Shown here: positions 44,544 to 54,416 of the stretch, one piece after another | Layout of the letters: every line of letters starts with the position of its first letter | How positions within the stretch are numbered: the first letter of the stretch is position 1 | Assembly: GCF_900102215.1 (NCBI RefSeq) | Contig: NZ_FNBG01000002.1 | Span: 1-64,000 of the forward strand | DNA from: Fontibacillus panacisegetis | GTDB taxonomy: Bacteria; Bacillota; Bacilli; Paenibacillales; Paenibacillaceae | DNA: 64,000 bases | Direction of reading: 5' to 3' | The notes under the pieces: model-generated | What the model was told of the DNA's origin: nothing | Database searches by the model: none | The model's input: only the letters and a program-made list of their open reading frames with translations | Translations under genes and position numbers: made by a program

Positions 44544-45791
44544 TTATATAAATTCGCTAAATAAGTTCTTAATGCGTTCCATGAACCCCGTCTTGCTGTT
44601 CGTCTCTTGCGACCCTGAAGATTTCGGACGGTTCACCGTCTTTTTGGGGCTTGTATTCCGGATACGAATATTTCTTATCACTTTGTACAGAACGCCTACG
44701 CCTCCTGTAAATCCTGGATCGCGTACCCCAATATAATCAGGAACAGCAATACGTACGGATGCGGATAACTCCTGCTGCGCTATCTTCAAGAGACCTGGCA
44801 TCGTTACAGTTCCGCCAGTAAGAATGTAACCTCCAGGCAACTCATTGTATCCAAGTCGCTTCACTTCCTGACGAATCAACTGAAAAATCTCTTGAACTCG
44901 CGGTTCTGCGATAGCTGCTAGGTCCTCTTGCGTGAACTCTTTGTCCACATTACTGCCGATTCTAGTAACTTTGAAAGTAACATCTGCTGCAGCATCCTCA
45001 ATCGATGCACAGCCGTATTTAAGCTTCACTTTCTCCGCCTGATCAGTCAGCGTGCGAAGTCCATAAGCAATATCGTTTGTTATAAATTCTCCCCCAATCG
45101 GAAGCGTGGATGTTGCAACAATCGTGCCGCTCTCAAATACCGCGATTGTTGAGGAGCCTGCACCGATATCTACCAGCACAGATCCCATCGTTTTCTCATC
45201 TTTGGACAGTGACAGCTGACCAGCTCCCAACGACAGAAGAACTAAATCCCGAACTTTTAAACCAGATTTCTCAACACAACGAAGCAAATTATGAATCGCT
45301 GTCTTGGCACCGGTAATGATAATCGCTTCTACCTCCAGCCGAACACCGATCATTCCGCGCGGGTCCTGAATACCTTCAAGTCCGTCAACTACATATTGTT
45401 TGGCAACTACATCAATAATCTCACGTTCTGGAGGAAGTGCGATCACTTCAGCTGCTTTTAACACACGTTCAATATCTTCTTCACCGATTTCCCGGTCTTC
45501 ATTTTGTACGGCTACAACTCCGTGGCTCGTTTGGAGTCCGATATGATTTCCCGAAATGCCGACATAAACTTCAGATATTTGAATATCAACCATTCGCTCA
45601 GCATGATCCACAGCACTGCGGATTGATTGAACAGTCTGATCGATATCTACAATCGCACCTTTGCGAATTCCTTCCGAGTCGGCAGATCCAACCCCAATAA
45701 TATTAAAGGTTCCATTATTAATTTCCCCAATAATAGCACGAACTTTGGATGTACCGATGTCCAAACTAACAATGATGTCATTGTTGCTCAA
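44544..45791 (-). CDS. ftsA: Cell-division protein FtsA
   Basis: 415 residues from TTG 45791 (LSNNDIIVSLDIGTSKVRAI), chosen because GGGAGGT stands nine bases upstream; ATG 45809 is the alternative. Actin-like phosphate loops (SLDIGTSKVR, LVDIGAGSSTIAVF), the adenosine motif GGYILTGGT and a C-terminal amphipathic membrane anchor (FMERIKNLFSEF) are visible. FtsA tethers FtsZ to the membrane. Confidence 0.95.
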   Translation of the reverse strand: MSNNDIIVSLDIGTSKVRAIIGEINNGTFNIIGVGSADSEGIRKGAIVDIDQTVQSIRSAVDHAERMVDIQISEVYVGISGNHIGLQTSHGVVAVQNEDREIGEEDIERVLKAAEVIALPPEREIIDVVAKQYVVDGLEGIQDPRGMIGVRLEVEAIIITGAKTAIHNLLRCVEKSGLKVRDLVLLSLGAGQLSLSKDEKTMGSVLVDIGAGSSTIAVFESGTIVATSTLPIGGEFITNDIAYGLRTLTDQAEKVKLKYGCASIEDAAADVTFKVTRIGSNVDKEFTQEDLAAIAEPRVQEIFQLIRQEVKRLGYNELPGGYILTGGTVTMPGLLKIAQQELSASVRIAVPDYIGVRDPGFTGGVGVLYKVIRNIRIRNTSPKKTVNRPKSSGSQETNSKTGFMERIKNLFSEFI

Positions 45792-46057
45792 GCCCTTGGC
45801 ACCTCCCATTTCTACCTAGAAAATATAATAGCAATGTAAAATGTTCACTGTACTTATTCAACGCCGCTTGACCTTTCCCTCTTTTTTCTACAAATTTTTT
45901 AGCTTCCAACTTTTACATGTTGATAACAAGAGATACTACCGGACATTTCCCCTTAAAATCTAAAGATATTGCAAAAATCAGAAGAAAAAAGAGGGAGACA
46001 GGAACATGCCCATAAAATGTATTTTATCATTATTTCCCACGCATGAGTAGTCTCATT

Positions 46058-46804
46058 TTATCCACCATCTTCACTGTCTGACGAGCTGTAAGGTACATAC
46101 GTATCAGCATCCAGTAAAGTTAACATACCAGGATCCTGAGATTCCATAATCATATTCATATATTCGGCTTTTCCCGCCAATAATGAAATAGCAGAAATCA
46201 CTTCAAAACGTGATCTTGTGTACATTTTGATTCGGTCAGGATAAGATAACGTCGGTGAAGGCGTAATTTCGGAAATATCCGATACTAGCGAATCAGGAAT
46301 ATTGGCAAGCGTACTGCACAGCTTGGACAAATTTGGATCACTCTCTTCCCATCCCGTCAAAATCGGTTTATCCATCGGCATCGAACCGTTCACCAGATCT
46401 ATCTTTGTTCCATTTGCCAGCAAACCTTTAAGCAATCCATCCGGAGTAAGTTCATAAGCTGCGAGAGCATGCTCCGTAACAATAATTTCTACAGACCCCG
46501 GAAAAGATTTGTTCACAACAACCTCATCAATAGAAGGCACTGTTAGCAATTTGTTGCGGATTTTATCAGCGCTTGTCCCAAAAAAGGGTGCCCCAGTCTT
46601 CAGACCGCTGATTTCAAGAAGCTCAGTGTTAGTAGAGTAGGTGTTCCCCTTAAACGTGATCTCCGAAATTTTACTTAAGGAAGATCGAAAGAACAATATG
46701 CATAACAGGGTCAGAAATAACAGAAAAAGAATGACTGCAACTTTCCTGCTGCCTTTCTTTTTCGGTATAGGGTCTTTTAGGATGGGCATACTCTCTTTTG
46801 GCAT
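46058..46804 (-). CDS. divIB: Cell-division protein DivIB/FtsQ
   Basis: 248 residues. A basic cytoplasmic N-terminus, one membrane segment (VAVILFLLFLTLLCILFF, ~23-40) and an extracellular POTRA domain (ISEITFKGNTYSTNTELLEI) are followed by the beta domain that contacts FtsL/DivIC. It is separated from murA by a terminator and a tandem repeat array, so it must have a promoter of its own. The 218 bases after it, before ftsA, show no clear terminator or gene. Confidence 0.92.
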   Translation of the reverse strand: MPKESMPILKDPIPKKKGSRKVAVILFLLFLTLLCILFFRSSLSKISEITFKGNTYSTNTELLEISGLKTGAPFFGTSADKIRNKLLTVPSIDEVVVNKSFPGSVEIIVTEHALAAYELTPDGLLKGLLANGTKIDLVNGSMPMDKPILTGWEESDPNLSKLCSTLANIPDSLVSDISEITPSPTLSYPDRIKMYTRSRFEVISAISLLAGKAEYMNMIMESQDPGMLTLLDADTYVPYSSSDSEDGG

Positions 46805-46830
46805 AACATTTCTCCGATACTATAAAGGTA

Positions 46831-47222
46831 GTTCAAAAAGCAAGTTTTTGATCACGATGAATTCCTTGAAGCATATTCGACTTCGAATCTTGAATTCAGC
46901 TTGGCCCTCCGGTGCTCGCGTACTCTTAAAGTACGCTCCGCTCCTCGGTCCTTCACTTCATTCAACCTTCTCGGTGCTGAAAACTTCACTTTTTGAACAC
47001 TCATTTACTGGTAGTTCAAAAAGCAAGCTTTTGATCACGATGAATTACTATGAAGCATATTCGACTTCGAATCTTGAATTCAGCTTGGCCCTCCGGTGCT
47101 CGCGTACTCTTAAAGTACGCTCCGCTCCTCGGTCCTTCACTTCATTCAACCTTCTCGGTGCTGAAAACCTCACTTTTTGAACACTCATTTTACTGGTAGT
47201 TCAAAAAGCAAGCTTTTGATCA
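46831..47222. repeat. Tandem array of the ~168-bp element: copies B, C and partial D
   Basis: Copy B (46831-46998) and copy C (47014-47182) are almost identical and begin and end with inverted GTTCAAAAAG/CTTTTTGAAC. A third copy stops after 24 bases (47199-47222). Units are offset by 183 and 185 bases, joined by ACTCATTTACTGGTA-like spacers. Sequence matches copy A at 35297-35461. The open frames across it encode the repeat twice and are not genes. Confidence 0.9.
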
Positions 47223-47244
47223 TACATTAATTAATAGAAATAAA

Positions 47245-47280
47245 GCCCATATCCCCTCCTGAGGAGGGGATCGTCCGGGC
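47245..47280 (-). terminator. Strong terminator of murA
   Basis: ATCCCCTCCT (47251-47260) pairs perfectly with AGGAGGGGAT (47262-47271); outer GCCC/GGGC pairs extend the stem. TTTATTTC follows on the minus strand, nine bases after the murA stop. Confidence 0.88.
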
Positions 47281-47288
47281 GTTCATAT

Positions 47289-48569
47289 TCACGCTAGATC
47301 CAATTGCCTTAGTATAGGAGCTTCCCGATGCATTACACCTCCAAGACGCTGAAACAGCAATTCAATACGGTCGTAACCCCGATCAATATGATGAATCTGC
47401 TCCACAACTGTCTTGCCCTGAGCCGCTAATCCGGCTATTACCAGTGCAGCACCTGCCCTAAGATCCGTCGCCTCTACCGTAGCACCGTATAATCTAGGTA
47501 CGCCGCGAATAAAGGCCGAATTCATGTCAACTGTAATATCCGCACCCATGCGCACCAATTCGTCTACGTGCTTGAATCTTCCTTCGAACACTGTCTCTTT
47601 CATCAGACTTAGTCCATCAGCAAGAGATAACAATACCATAATTTGGGATTGTAAATCCGTTGGAAAAGAAGGATATGGCGAGGTTACTATACGTTCAATA
47701 GCCTTCGGACGTCCTATGCTACTTATGGTTATTATATCATTGTAAGCCCCGATTTGAACACCAGCCCGGCGCAATACATGAAAGAGCGATGTTAAATGAG
47801 ACGGATACGTATGAGTAAGTGTAACTGTCCCCCTGGTTGCAGCAGCGGCGATTAGTACGGTTCCGGCTACAATTCGATCAGGGATAATTTCGTAATCACA
47901 AGGTTCAAGCCTTGACACCCCCTGAATGGTAATCGTATCCGTTCCTGCTCCCATAATACGCGCACCCATAGCATTCAAAAAATGCTGAAGATCTTGAATT
48001 TCCGGCTCCCGCGCCGCATTTGATATAATGGTGGTTCCTTCGGCCAGCGCCGCCGCCATCATAATATTCTCGGTCGCACCAACGCTAGGAAAATCCAGAT
48101 GAATGTCATTTCCTTTAAGCTTGCTGGCTCTGCACCAAATTTGATGATCGTTCTCCTCAATCTTTGCACCGAGAGCAGAAAGTCCTCTCAGATGCAGGTC
48201 AATCTTTCGTTCTCCAATCGCACATCCTCCGGGCTGATAAATGCACACTTCACCAAATCTGGCCAATAGCGGCCCCATTAGAAAAATAGATGAACGCATC
48301 TGCTTCATCAAATCTTCCGGCACATGACAAGTATTCGCCCCGCTGGTTTCAACGATCACGGTATCGCCCTTATGAATCGCTGAGCAGCCCAGTCGATTCA
48401 ATATGCCCAGCATGACGTCAATATCGAGCAATCGGGGAACATTTTGAAGTTGCACCTTACCTTCACATAGCAGACTTGCCGCCATAATCGGTAGTGCTGC
48501 ATTTTTCGCTCCATGGATACGAATGGATCCTGATAGGGGTCTCCCGCCTTCGATCACCAATTTGTCCAA
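47289..48569 (-). CDS. murA: UDP-N-acetylglucosamine 1-carboxyvinyltransferase
   Basis: 426 residues from TTG 48569 (LDKLVIEGGRPLSGSIRIHG), with GAGGTGAT directly upstream; the open frame runs on to 48632 inside murB. The active-site cysteine lies in PGGCAIGERKIDLH, and KNAALPIMAA and RMGADI are family motifs. It adds enolpyruvate to UDP-GlcNAc, the first committed wall step, and is the target of fosfomycin. It follows murB by 16 bases. Confidence 0.94.
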   Translation of the reverse strand: MDKLVIEGGRPLSGSIRIHGAKNAALPIMAASLLCEGKVQLQNVPRLLDIDVMLGILNRLGCSAIHKGDTVIVETSGANTCHVPEDLMKQMRSSIFLMGPLLARFGEVCIYQPGGCAIGERKIDLHLRGLSALGAKIEENDHQIWCRASKLKGNDIHLDFPSVGATENIMMAAALAEGTTIISNAAREPEIQDLQHFLNAMGARIMGAGTDTITIQGVSRLEPCDYEIIPDRIVAGTVLIAAAATRGTVTLTHTYPSHLTSLFHVLRRAGVQIGAYNDIITISSIGRPKAIERIVTSPYPSFPTDLQSQIMVLLSLADGLSLMKETVFEGRFKHVDELVRMGADITVDMNSAFIRGVPRLYGATVEATDLRAGAALVIAGLAAQGKTVVEQIHHIDRGYDRIELLFQRLGGVMHREAPILRQLDLA

Positions 48570-48585
48570 TGTATCACCTCCGAGT

Positions 48586-49491
48586 TTACCGTTCACCCAC
48601 GAAGAAGACTTCTGGCACCAGAGCGATTTCATATTTCGAAGCGATGGTGTCCTTTATTTGCTCCATGAGCGTAAGAACGTCCTCTGCTGTCGCTTGCCCG
48701 GTATTGACGATGAAATTGGCATGCAGCGTAGATACTTCGGCTCCACCTACTCTCAGGCCCTTCAGGCCAGCAGCTTCAATTAATCTAGCTGCATGATCAC
48801 CTTGCGGATTACGGAACACACTTCCCGCGCATGGCTGCTGGAGGGGCTGAGTTTTACGACGACGGTCCTTATAAGCTGCCATCGCCGCTGCAATCTCAAG
48901 ACGATCTCCCTCCTTCAAGGAAAATTGAGCCTCGACCACAATGCCACGCTGATCATGAAGAATGGAATGTCGATAAGCAAACGCCATATCCTCTGCAGTA
49001 TAGGTTACCAATTCACCTGTCTCCAGAACAATTTCAGCTGATTTGAATATGTGTGACACATCGGACCCATGAGCACCGGCATTCATATATACGGCCCCCC
49101 CAACCGTACCAGGGATTCCGCCAGCAAATTCCAGCCCGGTCATACCCTGCTTTCCAGCCATAATACTCAATCTGACGAAGGAAGCACCGCCTCCGGCATT
49201 GACTTCCGTTCCAGAAAACTTAATCTGCTCCAGCTCTTGCCCCAGCTTGATCACAGCGCCGCGAATGCCTTGATCCGAGACAAGCATATTGGAGCCCTTG
49301 CCGACCATCATCCAAGGAATCTGCTCTTCGTGGAGCAATCTGATGAGGTTGCTGAGCTGTAGTTTGTTCTCAGGAACGATTAAGGCGTCAGCGGGACCAC
49401 CGATTTTCCAAGTTGTATATTTAGACATCGGTTCGTTTAACAATACCGTACCGACTTCATGTTGTGATAATTTCGAAATCCACTGCTGCAT
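48586..49491 (-). CDS. murB: UDP-N-acetylenolpyruvoylglucosamine reductase
   Basis: 301 residues. The FAD-binding part shows YTTWKIGGPADALIVPE, GKGSNMLVSD and GIPGTVGGAVYMNAGAHG. The catalytic PCAGSVFRNP has Cys where E. coli has Ser, as in the shorter type II enzymes. It reduces the MurA product to UDP-MurNAc. It lies between murG and murA. Confidence 0.95.
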   Translation of the reverse strand: MQQWISKLSQHEVGTVLLNEPMSKYTTWKIGGPADALIVPENKLQLSNLIRLLHEEQIPWMMVGKGSNMLVSDQGIRGAVIKLGQELEQIKFSGTEVNAGGGASFVRLSIMAGKQGMTGLEFAGGIPGTVGGAVYMNAGAHGSDVSHIFKSAEIVLETGELVTYTAEDMAFAYRHSILHDQRGIVVEAQFSLKEGDRLEIAAAMAAYKDRRRKTQPLQQPCAGSVFRNPQGDHAARLIEAAGLKGLRVGGAEVSTLHANFIVNTGQATAEDVLTLMEQIKDTIASKYEIALVPEVFFVGER

Positions 49492-49729
49492 CGCAAAATC
49501 CCTCCCTGATTAACTAACGGAAATACCCTGAAAAACACACTAATAAATGATAAGTGTCCCTCCGGTATTACCGTTTGGCTGCGCCGGCACCTGGGTCCGT
49601 AGAGACAAGAGAAGGAACACATCCTGCCTCCTGCTCTCCACAAAAATATGTCACCTTGTATACGGTATACTATGCCTTCTTAACGAAGAGTGTGACACTC
49701 GCCCAGAGCAGGGTTTAGCCCGGTTTATC

Positions 49730-50848
49730 TTAACTGCGTTTCGTCTGCTTCACCAGCTCACGCATCTCTTTAACAATAAGATGAGCGGAATCTGGTTTGC
49801 CTAGTTTACGTGAAGCTGATGACATGGATAAATGAAGACGATGATCATTCATAATACGCTCAATGGACTGATAGAGAGAATTGCCAGTTAGCTCAGGCTC
49901 CAAAATCACTTCCGCCGCTCCCGCCTTTTCCAACGTACGGGCATTTTTCTCCTGATGATTATTCGTTACGTTAGGCGAAGGAATTAGAATTGAAGGAATG
50001 CCAAGAGACGTAATTTCTGCCAGAAAGCTTGCACCTGCCCGATTAACGATAAGAGAAGTAGAGGCAAGAACCTCAGGCATATTATGAACATACGGCAATA
50101 CCTTTAGATTGCCTGGCAGTGATCCATACTTAGACACGATAGTATCTATGGCTGATTGATAGTAATTGTCGCCAGTAACAAATATGAACTGAATATGACC
50201 TAGCTTTTTCAATTCGGGAATCATGTCGATCATGGCATCATTGATTGCTCTGGCACCTCGGCTGCCTGACGTAATTAATACAATGGAGCTGTCTTGTGGC
50301 AATCCCAACGATTCATATCCTTTGTTTTTATCAGCCTCATACACTGTTGTAGCCCGTGGATTACCGGTGTATAGAATCTTTTTAGCCTGCGGAAAAGATA
50401 CACCCGATCCTTCGAAGCTGACAGCGACTGTCGACACGTATTTGCTTAGAAACCGGTTAGTAAGACCTGGCACTGCATTCTGTTCGTGAATAACGGTCGG
50501 AATGCCAAGCTTGGCCGCTGCATAAACAACTGGTCCGCACACATAGCCGCCGGTACCAATCACTACATCCGGTTTAAAATCTTTAATGAGCTTTTTAGAT
50601 GAACCTATTCCTCTGAGAAATCGCACGATCGTTTTGACATTTTCAAAGGATACTTTTCTACGAAAACCTGAAATATTAATAGCTTCAAATGGAATATTTG
50701 CTTTAGTTACCAAAGAGCCTTCCAGCCCTCGTTCCCCGCCGATATACAAAAATTCCGTATCAGGATGCTCTGCGGCGAATTGGCTGGCAACGGCTAGAGC
50801 AGGATAGATATGTCCCCCTGTTCCACCGCCACTTAGAACGACGCGCAT
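49730..50848 (-). CDS. murG: UDP-GlcNAc:lipid I N-acetylglucosaminyltransferase
   Basis: 372 residues from ATG 50848, with GAGGTGA close upstream. The glycine-rich N-terminal loop LSGGGTGGHIYPALAVA, the GTGGYVCGPVV and HEQNAVPGLTNR motifs and the C-terminal donor-site region (NRAGASFLAEITSLGIPSIL) are complete. It makes lipid II at the inner membrane face. The 238 bases after it, before murB, hold no supported gene. Confidence 0.96.
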   Translation of the reverse strand: MRVVLSGGGTGGHIYPALAVASQFAAEHPDTEFLYIGGERGLEGSLVTKANIPFEAINISGFRRKVSFENVKTIVRFLRGIGSSKKLIKDFKPDVVIGTGGYVCGPVVYAAAKLGIPTVIHEQNAVPGLTNRFLSKYVSTVAVSFEGSGVSFPQAKKILYTGNPRATTVYEADKNKGYESLGLPQDSSIVLITSGSRGARAINDAMIDMIPELKKLGHIQFIFVTGDNYYQSAIDTIVSKYGSLPGNLKVLPYVHNMPEVLASTSLIVNRAGASFLAEITSLGIPSILIPSPNVTNNHQEKNARTLEKAGAAEVILEPELTGNSLYQSIERIMNDHRLHLSMSSASRKLGKPDSAHLIVKEMRELVKQTKRS

Positions 50849-50852
50849 AATT

Positions 50853-51962
50853 TCACCTCGCATAACGTGATAAATTAAGTAAAATACCTAGTGCTGTCAG
50901 CATAAGCGTCAAAGATGATCCTCCATAGCTGATCAGCGGCAGAGTAATACCTGTGACAGGCATGAGGCCGATGACAACCCCAATATTGATGACGACTTGA
51001 ACGCCAACCATACCGACGATACCGACCGCAAGCAAACTTCCAAACATGTCATCTACGGTCATCGCCACCCTCATCCCCCGCCACACCAAAATCAAAAAGA
51101 GAATCAGTACAAGCAATCCTCCTATGAATCCTGTCTCTTCAGCCAAAATGGAAAAAATAAAATCCGTCTGTGGTTCAGGCACGTAGCTGTATTTTTGTCT
51201 GCTCATACCGAGTCCGAGTCCTGCCAATCCGCCAGGTCCGATCGCATAAAGCGATTGAATGATCTGATATCCCGCGCCTAGTGGGTCTGACCAAGGATCA
51301 AGAAAAGCAGTAATCCGCTGAAGACGATACGGTGCAGCAAGAATCAAGCCAACAAACCCGAGTGCTCCAAACGCGGCAAGTCCGGCCAAATGTCTGATGC
51401 GTGCTCCCGCAGTAAAGACAATAAGGAGTGAAGCTCCCAGCATAACTGTACCGGTGCCGAGGTCAGGCTGAAGCATAATAAGTCCAAAAGCTAACCCTGT
51501 CACTCCCAATGGAGGAAGGAGACCTCTCGTAAACAAATTAATTCTATAATCTTCCTTACTTAGCCAAAACGATAGAAACAGAATCATACCCAGCTTCATA
51601 AATTCCGATGGCTGAATGCCAAACGAACTGATTCCAAGCCAGCTTCTAGCTCCTCCACGCACTTCGCCAATACCTGGTATAAGAACGATAACGAGCAGAG
51701 CAAAACAAAGAATCAGTCCGATCTTAGCATACTTTTTCAAAATACGATAATCCAGATTCATTGTAAAAAACATCGCAACGAGACCAAGAACAGCGAACAG
51801 GATTTGGCGCTTTACAAAATAGAATGAATCCCCGTAGTCATGAAAAGCGAGTACTGAGCCCGCACTATAAACCATAACCATTCCGATTGCCAGCAATCCT
51901 AAGACGCTAGCCAGCAGCCAATAATCCGGTGCCAAGCGACTTTTGCCCATCGTGGAAGCCAC
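50853..51962 (-). CDS. spoVE: SEDS-family lipid II polymerase SpoVE
   Basis: 369 residues with about ten membrane spans. SEDS signatures include MVMVYSAGS, WLGISSFGIQPSEFMKLGMI, LQPDLGTGTV and GLMPVTGITLPLISYGGSSL. Position between murD and murG identifies it as SpoVE, the spore-cortex member, although FtsW is very similar in sequence. It would pair with the PBP SpoVD encoded upstream. Four bases separate it from murG. Confidence 0.88.
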   Translation of the reverse strand: MASTMGKSRLAPDYWLLASVLGLLAIGMVMVYSAGSVLAFHDYGDSFYFVKRQILFAVLGLVAMFFTMNLDYRILKKYAKIGLILCFALLVIVLIPGIGEVRGGARSWLGISSFGIQPSEFMKLGMILFLSFWLSKEDYRINLFTRGLLPPLGVTGLAFGLIMLQPDLGTGTVMLGASLLIVFTAGARIRHLAGLAAFGALGFVGLILAAPYRLQRITAFLDPWSDPLGAGYQIIQSLYAIGPGGLAGLGLGMSRQKYSYVPEPQTDFIFSILAEETGFIGGLLVLILFLILVWRGMRVAMTVDDMFGSLLAVGIVGMVGVQVVINIGVVIGLMPVTGITLPLISYGGSSLTLMLTALGILLNLSRYAR

Positions 51963-51966
51963 CTCT

Positions 51967-52000
51967 TAACAGAAAGTAGGGGCTTTTCCACCCCCCTACT
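51967..52000 (-). terminator. Hairpin between murD and spoVE
   Basis: AGTAGGGG (51975-51982) pairs with CCCCTACT (51993-52000), starting at the murD stop codon. A modest TTTCTGTT follows on the minus strand, so it may be a weak terminator that tunes read-through into spoVE and murG. Confidence 0.5.
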
Positions 52001-53424
52001 TAAAGGGTATGCACCGCCTCTTTAAAAATGCGTCCACGCTCTTCATAGGAGTCAAACATATCCCAGCTGGCGCATGCCGGTGACAAGAGCACGACATCTC
52101 CTGGGTCAGTCAGGCTGGAAGCCTCCTTCAGCGCAGTTTGCAATGTTTGAGCGGCGCTGTCACCAGTATCGACAACCACGATATGAGATAGACCCGCCAG
52201 CTTCGCAACATTTGCTATTTTTTCTTTTGTCTGGCCTAAAACTACGATCGCTTTGATTTTTTTCTCGAAGGAAGGAAGCAATTCCATATAATCGGAACCA
52301 CGGTCAAGTCCTCCAGCAATAAGGACGATCGGAGCATTTAATGCACCTAAAGCCATTATGGTAGCTTTGGAATTCGTCGCTTTGGAATTGTTGTAATAAG
52401 TAACTCCATGTTTATTCTCAACAAATTCAAGACGATGCTCAACCCCTCTAAATGTTGATAGAGGCTGTGCAAGTGATTCTGGTGTTGCGCCTGCTGCCAA
52501 TGAAGCGGCAATCGCTGCTAATGCATTTTCAACATTGAATCTACCTGGCAGAGCAATCTCGCTAACTTTGACAATGTGATGTAACTCTAATTTCTGATCA
52601 CGATAAACTATGGAACGGTCAATATCATCCTCGACTCCAGGCAAATAGGACGGCTGCACGAATACACCACTAACCTGCAATTCTTCTGTCATTGAAAATG
52701 GTAAAAGAGTGGCTTCGATATGTGGAACAAGCTCACGACACACAGGGTCGTCCCAATTGATAACAGCCGTGTCGGTTTTCTGTTGGTTAGCAAAAAGCTT
52801 GGCTTTGGAACCAACATAATCCTCCATCGTCCCATGATAATCCAGATGCGTCTCCGCAACGTTAAGGAGCACAGCCACTCTTGGAGCAAAATCCTCAGTT
52901 CCTTTGAGCTGGAAGCTGCTTAATTCCGCTACCATCCAATGATCGGCTTGGGCCGACTCGGCAGCATCGCACAGTGGTGTACCAATATTTCCCGCAACAA
53001 TAGGATGAAGCCCTGCTGCTTCCAACATTTTACCAATCCATGTGGTCGTCGTCGTTTTTCCGTTCGAGCCCGTAATACCGATGATCGGAGCCTTGCACAA
53101 GTGATAGGCAACCTCTACTTCAGTCACAACATCAATACCAAGCTCCAATGCCTTAGCGACGGGCGGTGCAGAATAAGGAATACCTGGGTTCTTGACGACA
53201 AGTTTAACACCAGAATGAATCAGGCCTTCTGGATGTCCCCCGCATACAACAGAAATTCCCAAAGCCTCCAACTCGGATGCTTCGGGACATTGCTCTCTGT
53301 CCTTCTTATCATTTACAGTTACGACCGCGCCAAGATGATGCAAGGTTTTGGCGACTCCCACACCGCTTTTTGCTAAACCGAGGACAACTATTTGCTGTCC
53401 AAGGTATTGTTCTGGATGATTCAT
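52000..53424 (-). CDS. murD: UDP-N-acetylmuramoyl-alanine--D-glutamate ligase
   Basis: 474 residues from ATG 53424, shortly after AAGGGG; the longer frame runs into mraY. The Rossmann-like start (QQIVVLGLAKSGVGVAKTLH), ATP loop GITGSNGKTTTTTW and the C-terminal LLSPACASWDMFDSYEERG are those of MurD. It adds D-glutamate to UDP-MurNAc-L-Ala. Two bases separate it from mraY. Confidence 0.96.
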   Translation of the reverse strand: MNHPEQYLGQQIVVLGLAKSGVGVAKTLHHLGAVVTVNDKKDREQCPEASELEALGISVVCGGHPEGLIHSGVKLVVKNPGIPYSAPPVAKALELGIDVVTEVEVAYHLCKAPIIGITGSNGKTTTTTWIGKMLEAAGLHPIVAGNIGTPLCDAAESAQADHWMVAELSSFQLKGTEDFAPRVAVLLNVAETHLDYHGTMEDYVGSKAKLFANQQKTDTAVINWDDPVCRELVPHIEATLLPFSMTEELQVSGVFVQPSYLPGVEDDIDRSIVYRDQKLELHHIVKVSEIALPGRFNVENALAAIAASLAAGATPESLAQPLSTFRGVEHRLEFVENKHGVTYYNNSKATNSKATIMALGALNAPIVLIAGGLDRGSDYMELLPSFEKKIKAIVVLGQTKEKIANVAKLAGLSHIVVVDTGDSAAQTLQTALKEASSLTDPGDVVLLSPACASWDMFDSYEERGRIFKEAVHTL

Positions 53425-53426
53425 CT

Positions 53427-54392
53427 CTACAGCCCCTTGTTCAAATAAAGTCCGATACTTGCCAGCAGCAGGCCAACAGCCCAAAAAGTGACGACTACCC
53501 GCCATTCCGACCAACCTGACAATTCAAAATGATGGTGAATCGGACTCATCTTAAATATTCTCTTGCCACGCGTTTTGAAGGATACAACCTGCAATACGAC
53601 AGACAGCATTTCAATAACAAAAATCCCACCGATCACAAGAAACAATAACTCACTTTTCGTCACAATAGCTATGGCCGCAATCGCTCCGCCGATTCCGAGT
53701 GAACCTGTATCACCCATAAACACTTTAGCAGGGTGCGCATTAAATACAAGAAACCCTAGTACAGCCCCGATCATGGCAGCAGCACAAACCGCAGCAGGAA
53801 TCGATGTAGCCTGCATTGCTATCACAGCATATGCGCCGAAAGCAATTGCACTAACCCCCGACAGCAATCCATCTAGACCGTCCGTAAAGTTAACTGCATT
53901 GCTAATAGCGAGCATCATGATGATGATAAAAGGATAATAAAACCAAGCTCCCCAGTCAAAGGAAATATTTGTACCCGGGATACCAATAGCCGTACTATGT
54001 CCTTCGGAAATTAGCAGCGCACATACAATACCAGCAAACAGAAGCTGTCCGAACAATTTTTGTCTAGGTGTAAGTCCCAGGGATCGTTTAAAAACGATTT
54101 TGATATAATCATCTAAAAATCCAATAAGCCCGAATCCGAGAGTAGCGACTAACAATACATAGAAGTCCGTATTTACTACAGAAAACTTAAGAAAAGCCAA
54201 TGTAAACGCCAGTACAATGACGATCCCGCCCATTGTCGGTGTACCTGCTTTTTTGAGATGGCTTTTCGGCCCCTCATCACGAATTTGTTGTCCAAATTTC
54301 ATGCGCCGCAAAAGTGGAATTAATAATGGAGCCAAAATAACTGCAAGAATAAAAGAAACACCTATCGTTAACAAAATTAATCCAAAATCCAT
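53427..54392 (-). CDS. mraY: Phospho-N-acetylmuramoyl-pentapeptide transferase
   Basis: 321 residues and about ten membrane spans. Motifs [20 protein letters not shown] with the Asp pair, [34 protein letters not shown] and SPIHHHFEL are all present. It forms lipid I from UDP-MurNAc-pentapeptide and undecaprenyl phosphate. Confidence 0.97.
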   Translation of the reverse strand: MDFGLILLTIGVSFILAVILAPLLIPLLRRMKFGQQIRDEGPKSHLKKAGTPTMGGIVIVLAFTLAFLKFSVVNTDFYVLLVATLGFGLIGFLDDYIKIVFKRSLGLTPRQKLFGQLLFAGIVCALLISEGHSTAIGIPGTNISFDWGAWFYYPFIIIMMLAISNAVNFTDGLDGLLSGVSAIAFGAYAVIAMQATSIPAAVCAAAMIGAVLGFLVFNAHPAKVFMGDTGSLGIGGAIAAIAIVTKSELLFLVIGGIFVIEMLSVVLQVVSFKTRGKRIFKMSPIHHHFELSGWSEWRVVVTFWAVGLLLASIGLYLNKGL

Positions 54393-54416
54393 GGGTTCAC
54401 CCCCTTTTTGCTGATA

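Noticed and set aside
46641..47180. 179-codon plus-strand open frame with an internally repeated protein sequence
   Set aside because: It crosses divIB on the opposite strand and then reads the tandem DNA repeat twice. It has no ribosome site, so the repetition comes from the DNA element, not from a protein.
46831..47222. Possible CRISPR array
   Set aside because: Units are ~168 bp separated by near-identical 15-bp spacers. CRISPR needs short repeats with unique spacers, and no cas genes are present.
49437..49643. 68-codon frame upstream of murB
   Set aside because: Overlaps the start of murB in another frame, is arginine- and cysteine-rich by chance composition and lacks a ribosome site.
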